Assembly (NCBI GenBank): GCA_031286185.1
Contig: JAITUS010000102.1
Span: forward strand, 1 to 5,532
Direction: 5' to 3'
Length of the DNA: 5,532 bases
Source of the DNA: Rickettsiales bacterium
GTDB lineage: Bacteria; Pseudomonadota; Alphaproteobacteria; Rickettsiales; Anaplasmataceae
Position numbers and translations under genes: made by a program. A model generated the notes under the pieces. That model ran no database searches, was not told the DNA's origin, and was given only the letters and a program-made list of their open reading frames with translations. Positions 1 to 5,468 of this stretch are shown piece by piece (position 1 is the stretch's first letter; every line of letters starts with the position of its first letter).

Positions 1-89
1 TCTCGACTTATACTGCTTGGATAACTTTTCCGCATAGACACCTCATTATTAATCTATGCTTATTTTACCTCATCTCTTCGAGATTTTAA
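1..89 (+). pseudogene. Decayed 3' end of an IS5-type transposase (partial, broken)
   Basis: Reading from base 1 on the plus strand gives a short peptide beginning SRLILLG, then a stop at 22-24, then LFRIDTSLLIYAYF. This resembles the transposase C-terminus at the other window edge (RRLWKNCERKLNTSLQ, then MIALSF): SRL against RRL and DTSL, two residues, then A against NTSL, two residues, then A, with one gap. The intact copy ends ...RRF-stop; here the equivalent SRF-stop (81-89) lies in a different frame from the DTSL segment. The copy therefore carries an in-frame stop and a net frameshift and should be inactive. The gene extends off the left edge. Assignment rests on about 25 residues of by-eye similarity and on the shared IS end directly downstream (81-102), so it is moderate at best. 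Confidence 0.45.
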
Positions 90-102
90 ACAGGTTCTTA
101 TA
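81..102 (+). repeat. IS terminal sequence, left copy (22 bp, inverted relative to 5415-5436)
   Basis: These 22 bases (core GATTTTAAACAGGTTCTTAT) recur exactly as the reverse complement at 5415-5436. In both places the repeat sits at the 3' end of a transposase-like reading frame, and the similarity ends just after TTATA. Read outside-in the end is AGAACCTGTTTAAA, similar in style to IS5/IS1031-type termini. I interpret it as the terminal inverted repeat of an IS; the exact boundary within TTATA and any target duplication cannot be fixed from one end. Confidence 0.65.
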
Positions 103-207
103 CTTAACACGGAAGCAAAAGGAGCTAAATCCTTTCCACAGCCTCTTATCTATCGTTTCTTAACCCGCTCACCTGAATGGATACAAGTGTTTGTTGTCAT
201 CCATTAA
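90..207 (+). other. Short open frame downstream of the IS end, possible truncated gene 3' end
   Basis: In the frame of the decayed transposase the IS end reads DFKQVLI and continues, without a stop, through about 35 more residues (LNTEAKGAKSFPQ ... EWIQVFVVIH) to a TAA at 205-207. Residues after the IS end look reasonably protein-like, but no start codon with a ribosome binding site is visible and I recognise no family. It may be the 3' remnant of a gene interrupted by the IS, or chance. Its last 11 bases overlap the 3' end of the minus-strand protease gene tail to tail. Confidence 0.25.
118..135 (-). terminator. Weak candidate terminator after the protease gene
   Basis: AAAGGA (118-123) and TCCTTT (130-135) form a perfect 6-bp stem with a 6-base loop. 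Read on the minus strand the hairpin ends in a run of four T, about 60 bases beyond the protease stop codon. The stem is short and GC-poor and the T run is partly inside it, so termination would be inefficient. Confidence 0.25.
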
Positions 208-1474
208 ATCGTTTCATATCTTCAATTTGCAACAAGTAAGGGCTGTCCTTTGGTAAGGTTTTAACAGCTAACTCAGCATATTTCATAAATTGTTTTAAAT
301 TACCTTCAATACAAGCCTTTTTTGTTAAAGCAAAATAATGCATTGCCGTATCGGCATTACGTTTATACGCAATACTTAAGTATTTCCAGACGAAGGCATT
401 ATTTTGTTCTATACTTGCGGTCTGTTCCAGGTAAAAAATTGCTTTCTTTACATCACCGTATAACAATAAAGTATGGGATAATGCAAATTTCACCAAATAA
501 CTGTCTTTCTCAGATAAATACTTAAGCGATTCTTCGTACATTTTTATTGCTTCACCTAAATTCCCCGCCTTGTACAGCATTTCTGCTTTTAATTCATATA
601 AGTATGGGTCATTACGTAACTTTTGAACTAATGAATCAACTATAGCAATAGCCTCTTCTATCTTTCCTTGCCTATAATGGATTATAGCATTTACGTACTC
701 AGAATTACCTTCATATTTATTGGATAACACATGGATGGGAAAAAAGAAGGAATCTAGCTTTGTAACCATACGCTTAAACCTTAGTAACTTATCTGCAAGA
801 ATTGGTTTCACATTGTTTTTAACCTTATAATTTTGTACAGCAAATATACGCTTATCACTAAATGGATGAGTACGAAAATACCCTTCAGTATTTTCATGTT
901 CGATACTTTTAAAGTAGTCAAAAACCTCTTTCATACCTGAATTATCATAACCAGATTCATCAAGGTACCTTAAAGCATAACTATCTGCTACACTTTCTTG
1001 CTCTTGAGAATAGTTAAAAAACAGCCTTGAGCTAAGTGCTACGCCGCTTAGCAAAATTGCACTAGCGACCTGGGGATTAATAATAATAGTAGAAACCAAT
1101 CCTACCACATAACTGATCATTGCTATCGATTGAAAATAACCCACAGCACCACTCATCTGCAATATATGACCAGCAGATATGTGAGCAATCTCATGTGCTA
1201 ATATGCCAAGCAAAATGTAAGGCTCAGTCGAATGTTGCAAAAGTCCTAAGTGAATGAAAATGCTATTATTAATTACGAAAGCATTAATAGAATTATCATT
1301 AATTATGAAAACTTTTATCCGATCACTATCGATGCCTGCAGCAGAAAATAATGGTTGTGCTAGTTCTTTTACCACTGCCTCCACCTCACTATCTCTAATA
1401 ACGTTAACAGAGTAAGCGCTACTGCAATATATAAAAAAGAGCAATAAGGTAAAAAACTTAGCAATTTTAAACAT
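197..1474 (-). CDS. Exported M48-family zinc metalloprotease with C-terminal TPR-like repeats (BepA/YfgC-like)
   Basis: A 425-residue protein. Residues 1-22 form a Sec-type signal peptide (FKIAK, then the hydrophobic stretch FFTLLLFFIY, likely cut near SSA-YS); C17 has no convincing lipobox. The M48 domain follows: HEIAH (94-98) is the HExxH zinc site, E160 in QEQESVAD is the expected third zinc ligand (ExxAD pattern), and THPFSDKR (202-209) is the conserved THP...R segment. A hydrophobic region (about 110-150) lies between the zinc motifs, as in this family. Residues from about 255 to 410 are helical TPR-like units (HYRQGKIEEAIAIVDSL; YKAGNLGEAIKMYEESL; YGDVKKAIFYLEQ). E. coli BepA has this architecture and degrades or assists misfolded outer-membrane proteins such as LptD in the periplasm; a similar role is inferred. 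The ATG is preceded by GGAA at 6-9 bases. It lies 71 bases after ribB on the same strand, so it may be co-transcribed or use its own promoter. Confidence 0.9.
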   Translation of the reverse strand: MFKIAKFFTLLLFFIYCSSAYSVNVIRDSEVEAVVKELAQPLFSAAGIDSDRIKVFIINDNSINAFVINNSIFIHLGLLQHSTEPYILLGILAHEIAHISAGHILQMSGAVGYFQSIAMISYVVGLVSTIIINPQVASAILLSGVALSSRLFFNYSQEQESVADSYALRYLDESGYDNSGMKEVFDYFKSIEHENTEGYFRTHPFSDKRIFAVQNYKVKNNVKPILADKLLRFKRMVTKLDSFFFPIHVLSNKYEGNSEYVNAIIHYRQGKIEEAIAIVDSLVQKLRNDPYLYELKAEMLYKAGNLGEAIKMYEESLKYLSEKDSYLVKFALSHTLLLYGDVKKAIFYLEQTASIEQNNAFVWKYLSIAYKRNADTAMHYFALTKKACIEGNLKQFMKYAELAVKTLPKDSPYLLQIEDMKRFNG

Positions 1475-1525
1475 GAAAATTCCATATTTGTATAATTTTT
1501 AGGAATTTTACATTTTAACACTTAA

Positions 1526-1554
1526 ATTATACAAGTTTATAAACGCTAGCTTAA
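1526..1554 (-). promoter_or_regulatory. Candidate promoter for the protease gene
   Basis: On the minus strand a perfect TATAAT (1531-1526) lies 17 bases after TTAAGC (1554-1549), a poor match to TTGACA, within the 71-base gap between ribB and the protease. A second, weaker pair (TTAAAA near 1518-1513, TATACA at 1495-1490) lies closer to the start. In DNA this AT-rich such boxes occur often by chance. Confidence 0.3.
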
Positions 1555-2199
1555 CTTTTTAACGTAGCTAACAAGTTTATCGATGGTAGTTAACTTAATC
1601 TTATGTTGTTCAGCAAATTTAAGCAACTGAGGTAAGCGCATCATAGAGCCATCATCGTTCACTAATTCACACCCTACAGCTGCGTGATTAAGGCCAACTA
1701 ACTTTGCTATTTCAACACTTGCTTCAGTATGACCATTGCGTGCCAAGACCCCACCATCGTTTGCAATAATAGGAAAAACATGACCGGGAGTAATAATATC
1801 ATCTTTAGTGCTCTTTTCATCAACAGCGGTAAGTATTGTGCGCGTTCTATCACGAGCAGAAACACCTGTTGTAATACCATAACGTGCATCAATTGATGTA
1901 GTAAATGCAGTGTGAGGAATAAGCTTTTCATCTACATTACTTTTCCTCATAAACTCAAGGCCTAGCCTACTCATATAAGGTCTTGTCATAGCTAAAAATA
2001 CAATGCCAGTACCATATCTAACCATAAAAGCTACATGTTTTGGCTCTAGTTTTTCAGCTAAGACAATCAGGTCACCTTCATTTTCTCTATCCTCATCATC
2101 AACTAAAATAAATAACTTACCAGAATGGGCATCCTCTAACACATCTTCCACAGGAGAAATGCTAGATAGACTCATTGATGCATAAGTGGTCTGTACCAT
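1546..2199 (-). CDS. ribB: 3,4-dihydroxy-2-butanone 4-phosphate synthase (riboflavin biosynthesis)
   Basis: RibB converts ribulose 5-phosphate into formate and 3,4-dihydroxy-2-butanone 4-phosphate, the four-carbon unit of the riboflavin ring, in the cytoplasm with Mg2+. The 217 residues match the length of stand-alone RibB and carry its signatures: DDEDRENEGDL (34-44, metal and substrate acidic loop), GITTGVSARDRTRTI (108-122), TPGHVFPI (137-144), RNGHTEASVEIAKLVGL (154-170, including the metal-binding His of GHTEA) and CELVNDDGSMMR (177-188). There is no fused GTP cyclohydrolase II (RibA) domain. The ATG lies 3 bases after the greA stop with no clear Shine-Dalgarno sequence, suggesting translational coupling; M9 (ATG at 2175) is an alternative start that would keep every motif. 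Wolbachia strains commonly retain riboflavin synthesis, which can benefit the insect host; that role here is inferred. Confidence 0.96.
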   Translation of the reverse strand: MVQTTYASMSLSSISPVEDVLEDAHSGKLFILVDDEDRENEGDLIVLAEKLEPKHVAFMVRYGTGIVFLAMTRPYMSRLGLEFMRKSNVDEKLIPHTAFTTSIDARYGITTGVSARDRTRTILTAVDEKSTKDDIITPGHVFPIIANDGGVLARNGHTEASVEIAKLVGLNHAAVGCELVNDDGSMMRLPQLLKFAEQHKIKLTTIDKLVSYVKKLS

Positions 2200-2202
2200 A
2201 AT

Positions 2203-2697
2203 TTATTTAAATTCAATCTTAACTACTTTATACAACTTCTCTCCGCTTGGCACTACCACTTCCACATATTCGCCAACTTTTTTGCCAATTAAAGCACTAC
2301 CTAAAGGTGAACTAGTAGATATCAACTGTTTTGAAACATCAGCTTCATACTCACCTACGATTTTATAAATATATTCTGCTTCACTACCATCATCACCGAG
2401 CATGCTTAATGTTACGGTTGCGCCAAACATTACTAAATCGCCAGACAAGCTTTTCACTTCTATTACTTCTGCATGTGAAATCTTGTTTTCTAACTCCATT
2501 ATACGTCCTTCAATAAAACCTAACCTTTCTCGTGCAGCATGATACTCCGCATTTTCGGATAAATCACCTTGATCACGTGCATCAGAAATAGCTTGTATAA
2601 TGGAAGGCTTTTCTTCCTTTAATTTCTCAAGCTCGGCTTGCATATGTTCAAAACCTTCCCTTGTCATAGGAAACTTATTAACAATTGATGAAGCCAT
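2203..2697 (-). CDS. greA: Transcription elongation factor GreA
   Basis: GreA enters the secondary channel of RNA polymerase and stimulates cleavage of backtracked RNA. From the ATG at 2697 the protein is 164 residues, close to the usual 158. The N-terminal coiled coil (about 11-80) contains the tip DARDQGDLSENAEYHAARER (39-58), in which D45 and E48 correspond to the acidic pair D41/E44 of E. coli GreA that positions the catalytic Mg2+. The FKBP-like C-terminal domain ends with LISTSSPLGSALIGKKVGEY (126-145) and VVPSGEKLYKVVKIEF. A GTG at 2706 would add three residues, but AGGTGG (2708-2703) stands 5 bases before the ATG and would overlap the GTG, so the ATG is preferred. It lies between atpA and ribB in the same apparent operon. 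Confidence 0.96.
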   Translation of the reverse strand: MASSIVNKFPMTREGFEHMQAELEKLKEEKPSIIQAISDARDQGDLSENAEYHAARERLGFIEGRIMELENKISHAEVIEVKSLSGDLVMFGATVTLSMLGDDGSEAEYIYKIVGEYEADVSKQLISTSSPLGSALIGKKVGEYVEVVVPSGEKLYKVVKIEFK

Positions 2698-2702
2698 AAC
2701 CA

Positions 2703-2708
2703 CCACCT
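2703..2708 (-). promoter_or_regulatory. Ribosome binding site of greA, overlapping the atpA stop
   Basis: On the minus strand the end of atpA reads TAGGTGGTGGTTATG. AGGTGG is a good Shine-Dalgarno sequence 5 bases from the greA ATG and shares bases with the TAG stop of atpA (2709-2707). This decides the greA start and suggests that ribosomes finishing atpA reinitiate on greA. Confidence 0.65.
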
Positions 2709-4248
2709 AAACGTAATTAAATTGAGTAACAAAATTACTCACAATATTGAAAATATCGTCTTTTATACCATCATTCATGCTGTTTGACAACTTTTTTAAA
2801 ACTCCAGGGTGCACAGCATGAAAATAATTGATAAGATCATATTCAAATTTATTGACATCGCTTATTTGTACCTTGCTTAACTGATCATATAGATTAGAAA
2901 AGACGTACATCAACGCCACTTGCTCTTCTATTGGCATAGGTGAATGCTGTCTTTGCTTTAATAACTCAACAAGATATTTACCCTTGTTTAAGGATAGTTG
3001 AACACTAGCATCGAGATCAGAACCAAACTTTGCGAAATCTTCTAACTCTCTATATTGAGCCAAACTTAGCTTTATAGAACCAGCAACTTTTTTCACAGAT
3101 TTCAATTGCGCAGCAGAACCAACCCGTGAAACTGATAAACCTATATTTACCGCAGGATGAAATCCTTTATGAAATAATTCAGACTCAAGAAAGATTTGTC
3201 CATCGGTAATCGAAATTACGTTAGTTGGAACATATGCAGATACATCACCAGCTTGAGTTTCGATAATTGGCAAAGCAGTTAGAGACCCCTGCCCTTTTTC
3301 ATCAGACATTTTGGCAGCTCTTTCAAGCAAGCGGGAATGTACATAGAATATATCTCCAGGATAAGCTTCACGGCCAGGAGGACGCCTCAATAATAAGGAC
3401 ATCTGCCTATATGCCACGGCGTGCTTAGATAAATCATCATACACCACCAAGCAATGCATTCCATTATCACGGAAAAACTCTCCAATGGTGCAACCAGCAT
3501 AAGGTGCTAAAAATTGCATAGGTGCGCAATCAGATGCACTAGCCACAACTACAGTTGTATATTCTAATGCCCCACTTTCTTTCAGCTTATTTACCACTTT
3601 TGCCACTGTTGAAATCTTTTGTCCAATAGCAACATAAACACAGTAAACTCTTTGATTTTCGTCCACTTCATCATTAATTTTCCTCTGATTAATGATGGTA
3701 TCAAGCGCAATAGTAGTTTTACCGGTTTGCCTATCGCCAATAATCAATTCACGCTGTCCCCTGCCTATTGGAATTAGTAAGTCTATAATCTTAATTCCCG
3801 TCTGCAGAGGTTCATGCACAGATTTACGATCAATAATGCCTGGCGCCTTAGACTCCATGTCCATTTTGTTTTTGGTTCTAATTTCCCCGCCGTCGTCTAT
3901 AGGGTAACCTAATGCATTTATGACTCTTCCCAATAATTCATGCCCTACAGGAACCTGCACAACGTTACCACTGCATTTTACAATATCCCCTTCTTTGACA
4001 TCACGATCATTACCAAGCACCACTATTCCAGCTATATCATGATCTAAATCAAAAACTATTCCTTCTATACCACTTGCAAAGAATACCTTTTCACCAAACT
4101 TTGCTTTTTTGAGTCCGTAAACCAATGCAATACCATCAGTTACTGAAATCACTTCACCTATATTTTCTCGCTTTACAGGATTATCAAACGCCTCAACTTT
4201 TTCTTTTATTATGTTTACTACTTCAGAAGCATTTACACCGTTTTTCAT
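2707..4248 (-). CDS. atpA: F1Fo ATP synthase subunit alpha
   Basis: The alpha subunit forms the non-catalytic nucleotide sites of the alpha3beta3 F1 head on the cytoplasmic face of the inner membrane. The 513 residues match the family length. An N-terminal beta-barrel region (about 25-95, [19 protein letters not shown]) is followed by the Walker A loop GDRQTGKT (171-178), the Walker B strand CLVVYDD (266-272), and the alpha/beta signature [10 protein letters not shown] (365-374) followed directly by R375, the equivalent of the arginine finger of E. coli alpha. A helical C-terminal domain completes it. The ATG at 4248 overlaps the atpH TGA (ATGA, 4 bases) and has AAGGAA 6 bases upstream. A TTG two codons earlier (4254) would abut that site and is less likely. 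atpG, atpD and atpC do not follow; greA does. Confidence 0.97.
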   Translation of the reverse strand: MKNGVNASEVVNIIKEKVEAFDNPVKRENIGEVISVTDGIALVYGLKKAKFGEKVFFASGIEGIVFDLDHDIAGIVVLGNDRDVKEGDIVKCSGNVVQVPVGHELLGRVINALGYPIDDGGEIRTKNKMDMESKAPGIIDRKSVHEPLQTGIKIIDLLIPIGRGQRELIIGDRQTGKTTIALDTIINQRKINDEVDENQRVYCVYVAIGQKISTVAKVVNKLKESGALEYTTVVVASASDCAPMQFLAPYAGCTIGEFFRDNGMHCLVVYDDLSKHAVAYRQMSLLLRRPPGREAYPGDIFYVHSRLLERAAKMSDEKGQGSLTALPIIETQAGDVSAYVPTNVISITDGQIFLESELFHKGFHPAVNIGLSVSRVGSAAQLKSVKKVAGSIKLSLAQYRELEDFAKFGSDLDASVQLSLNKGKYLVELLKQRQHSPMPIEEQVALMYVFSNLYDQLSKVQISDVNKFEYDLINYFHAVHPGVLKKLSNSMNDGIKDDIFNIVSNFVTQFNYV

Positions 4249-4805
4249 ACACAATTCCTTATTTTCAATATTTCCATTTTACTCAAATCAACCAATCTAC
4301 CTAGGTAACCTTTCAGCGAAGCATCAATCAAATTAAAACCATACTTCACCACAAAACCGCCCAGTATAGAAGGGTCAACCACGTTACTTACCTTTGTTAT
4401 TTTACCAAGAAAGCTCAAAGATTCAGTAATTATTTTCATATCTGGTTCCTTCAAAGCCTCTGCTGACTTTATAATAATTTCCAATTCATTTTCATTTTCT
4501 TTCACAAAATTTAAGAATTTTTCTAATATCAGGATTAATAAATCAGAGCGCCTGTTTGCAGATACAACCATAATAAATTTCACTAAGTTCTCACTTAAGT
4601 TTTCATTTATAGAGAGTATCACTTCTTTTTTGCGTGCAAGGGAAATCATAGGATGAGATAGGTATATAAAAATATCACGTTGATTTTTAAAAGAAGCCAA
4701 CAAAAATTCTACCTCTTTTCTTGTAGTACCTAGTTTATCTTCTGAGATATAAAACAGCGCTCTAGCATAAGATGAAACTAAATTATTGTATTGGGTCCTT
4801 TTCAT
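4245..4805 (-). CDS. atpH: F1Fo ATP synthase subunit delta
   Basis: The delta subunit (homologue of mitochondrial OSCP) sits on top of F1 and binds it to the peripheral stalk (b subunits). The 186 residues fit the family (about 175-190). The N-terminal helical domain starts with the typical [11 protein letters not shown] (11-21) and includes [16 protein letters not shown] (48-63). The C-terminal domain carries the family motif [20 protein letters not shown] (142-161) followed by SLKGYLGRL (163-171). The ATG at 4805 has no strong Shine-Dalgarno sequence (only GTAAG-like bases upstream). It is the first gene of the apparent atpH-atpA-greA-ribB unit, and the ATGA overlap with atpA is the order expected for alphaproteobacterial ATP synthase clusters. 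Confidence 0.95.
   Translation of the reverse strand: MKRTQYNNLVSSYARALFYISEDKLGTTRKEVEFLLASFKNQRDIFIYLSHPMISLARKKEVILSINENLSENLVKFIMVVSANRRSDLLILILEKFLNFVKENENELEIIIKSAEALKEPDMKIITESLSFLGKITKVSNVVDPSILGGFVVKYGFNLIDASLKGYLGRLVDLSKMEILKIRNCV
4255..4260 (-). promoter_or_regulatory. Ribosome binding site of atpA, inside the atpH 3' end
   Basis: AAGGAA on the minus strand lies 6 bases before the ATG at 4248, within the last codons of atpH. It supports the ATG over the upstream TTG at 4254 and fits coupled translation of atpH and atpA. Confidence 0.6.
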
Positions 4806-4823
4806 ATTAAATTACTTACATAT

Positions 4824-4874
4824 AGCCGTGGCTTGACCACAAAATCCAGCCTAAAAAATTTAGATTCCAGCGGG
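4824..4874. repeat. Degenerate palindromic intergenic repeat (Wolbachia/Rickettsia type)
   Basis: GTGG-CTTGA-CCAC (4828-4840) forms a small hairpin and is followed by AAATCCAGC, then CTAAA-AAA-TTTAG (4851-4863), a second hairpin, then ATTCCAGCG. The phrases GGCTTGACC, ATCCAGC and AGATTCCAGCG resemble dispersed palindromic repeats I recall from Wolbachia and Rickettsia intergenic DNA. The arms are degenerate. Copy number in the genome cannot be seen from here. Confidence 0.4.
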
Positions 4875-4888
4875 CTTTGTTGCGTAAC
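4872..4888 (+). mobile_element. Possible solo terminal repeat of an IS903/IS5-type element
   Basis: GGGCTTTGTTGCGTAAC resembles the GGCTTTGTTG start of IS903-group terminal inverted repeats (IS5 family), including those found in Wolbachia. It directly follows the palindromic repeat (at CCAGC). No transposase frame or partner end is seen within the next 230 bases, so if real it is an excision or deletion scar. The following ACAAC also allows a GTTG/CAAC mini-hairpin (4879-4891). Confidence 0.3.
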
Positions 4889-4975
4889 AACAAAAAAAAC
4901 TACTGACAAATTCATTATAAAATAACTATCAAGGGAAAAATATTCTAGAAACAATGAAAGTCAGTAATTAAACTA

Positions 4976-5004
4976 AATATAACAGATTTCTCAGAGAAAG
5001 GGAA
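4976..5004 (-). promoter_or_regulatory. Candidate promoter for the atpH-atpA-greA-ribB unit
   Basis: On the minus strand TGTTATATT gives a -10 box TATATT (4981-4976) with the extended -10 TG one base upstream. TTCCCT (5004-4999), a poor -35, lies 17 bases before it. The spacer contains the inverted repeat TTTCTCAGAGAAA. Initiation here would give a leader of about 160 bases before atpH that includes the palindromic repeat. A second TATAAT (4919-4914) closer to atpH lacks a recognisable -35. Confidence 0.35.
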
Positions 5005-5019
5005 GTATTTTTTTATTAT

Positions 5020-5091
5020 CAATGAAGCAATTTGGTATCAGAAGTGCAAAGCAGCAACTATCAGTTGCAATGTGTACAATGGAAGCAATTT
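5020..5091. repeat. Short imperfect direct repeat (two copies)
   Basis: CAATGAAGCAATTT (5020-5033) and CAATGGAAGCAATTT (5077-5091) differ by one inserted G and lie 57 bases apart from start to start, between virB2 and the candidate atpH promoter. They could be a local duplication or paired binding sites; no function can be assigned. Confidence 0.4.
5054..5068 (-). terminator. Weak hairpin downstream of virB2
   Basis: GCAACT-ATC-AGTTGC is a perfect 6-bp stem with a 3-base loop, 38 bases past the virB2 stop. On the minus strand it is followed by TGCTTTGC, not a true U-tract, so it is at best a weak terminator or an RNA-stabilising hairpin. Confidence 0.25.
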
Positions 5092-5105
5092 ATTAGCAAA
5101 AGAAT

Positions 5106-5468
5106 TTATTTCTTTTCTTCCGCTCCACATTTATCCATAATGGAAGTACTTTCAGTACCACCTACACCACCGATTACTTTTGTCACAATAGCTTTTGCAC
5201 CAAAAAACACAGCGCAAAATACACCGAGTGCAAAAAGAGCAGGCCATGGCATTCTACCGAATATCGCAAGCAAAGCCGCACCTATTATTACTATAGTCAT
5301 AAGAGGTCCACCTATTCCCCAAACGTATTTAATGATATTGCATATTACTTTGGTAGTTGCATCAAGATCACTATCAGCAGCACTGCTCATATGAGAAAAG
5401 GAAATAAATAATATTATAAGAACCTGTTTAAAATCTTCGTAATAGGAGAGAAATGAAGGAGAGAGCAA
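5106..5468 (-). CDS. virB2: VirB2/TrbC-family type IV secretion pilin, 5' end replaced by IS sequence
   Basis: VirB2 is the small inner-membrane pilin that forms the pilus/channel of type IV secretion systems. The body has the family pattern: the end of a signal peptide (VLIILFISFSHMSSAA), a short polar start (DSDLDATTK), a first membrane segment ending IKYVWGIGGPLMTIVIIGA, a second around GRMPWPALFALGVFCAVFFG, then a glycine-rich, charged tail (GGVGGTE ... AEEKK). The start is unclear. The open frame begins at a TTG (5468) inside the IS, giving 120 residues whose first 15 to 17 (LLSPSFLSYYEDFKQ...) are IS DNA read in another frame from the transposase. The only internal ATG (5390) would cut off the signal peptide. 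Neither has a ribosome binding site. The native start was most likely lost when the IS inserted in the signal-peptide codons, so the gene may be non-functional, IS-driven, or one of several pilin paralogues, as Rickettsiales often carry. Confidence 0.75.
   Translation of the reverse strand: MLSPSFLSYYEDFKQVLIILFISFSHMSSAADSDLDATTKVICNIIKYVWGIGGPLMTIVIIGAALLAIFGRMPWPALFALGVFCAVFFGAKAIVTKVIGGVGGTESTSIMDKCGAEEKK
5415..5436 (-). repeat. IS terminal sequence, right copy, at the virB2 junction
   Basis: This is the exact reverse complement of 81-102. It begins 2 codons before the transposase stop and runs into the virB2 signal-peptide codons, so the IS boundary lies at about 5415-5421. It contributes the residues DFKQVLI to the virB2 open frame. 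Confidence 0.65.

Larger units (their letters stand above)
4806..5105. other. 300-base intergenic region between atpH and virB2
   Basis: No convincing gene is present on either strand. In order from low to high coordinates it holds a palindromic repeat remnant (4824-4874), a possible solo IS terminus (4872-4888), a candidate promoter for atpH (4976-5004) containing the inverted repeat TTTCTCAGAGAAA (4987-4999), a T7 run (5008-5014), a direct repeat pair (5020-5091) and a small hairpin after virB2 (5054-5068). The region is AT-rich and appears to have accumulated several small insertions. Confidence 0.6.

Noticed and set aside
322..525. Plus-strand open frame of 67 residues opposite the protease TPR region
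   Set aside because: Antisense shadow without family similarity or start signals.
1707..1931. Minus-strand open frame of 74 residues inside ribB
   Set aside because: Alternative frame of ribB, rich in Leu and Met as expected from a shifted frame, with no start context of its own.
2003..2516. Three short plus-strand open frames opposite ribB and greA
   Set aside because: All are antisense to conserved motifs of ribB and greA and have no ribosome binding sites or recognisable features.
2698..2706. GTG start for greA three codons upstream of the ATG
   Set aside because: It overlaps the good Shine-Dalgarno sequence that is correctly spaced for the ATG at 2697.
3692..3907. Plus-strand open frame of 71 residues inside atpA
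   Set aside because: Lies wholly antisense to the highly conserved Walker A region of atpA; a shadow frame.
4249..4254. TTG start for atpA two codons upstream of the ATG
   Set aside because: The ribosome binding site AAGGAA would touch the TTG directly, whereas it is 6 bases from the ATG, and ATGA overlap is the common arrangement.
5032..5394. Plus-strand open frame of 120 residues opposite virB2
   Set aside because: It is antisense to a recognisable VirB2 body, has no recognisable domain, and its composition follows from the pilin codons on the other strand.
82..5436. Shared peptide DFKQVLI in the left frame and in the virB2 frame as evidence of homologous proteins
   Set aside because: The match is exactly confined to the 22-bp IS end, so it reflects the repeat and not protein homology.
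81..5436. A true composite transposon carrying atpH-ribB as cargo
   Set aside because: The cargo is core housekeeping genes with composition like the rest of the window, and the left element is decayed; independent IS insertions are simpler.
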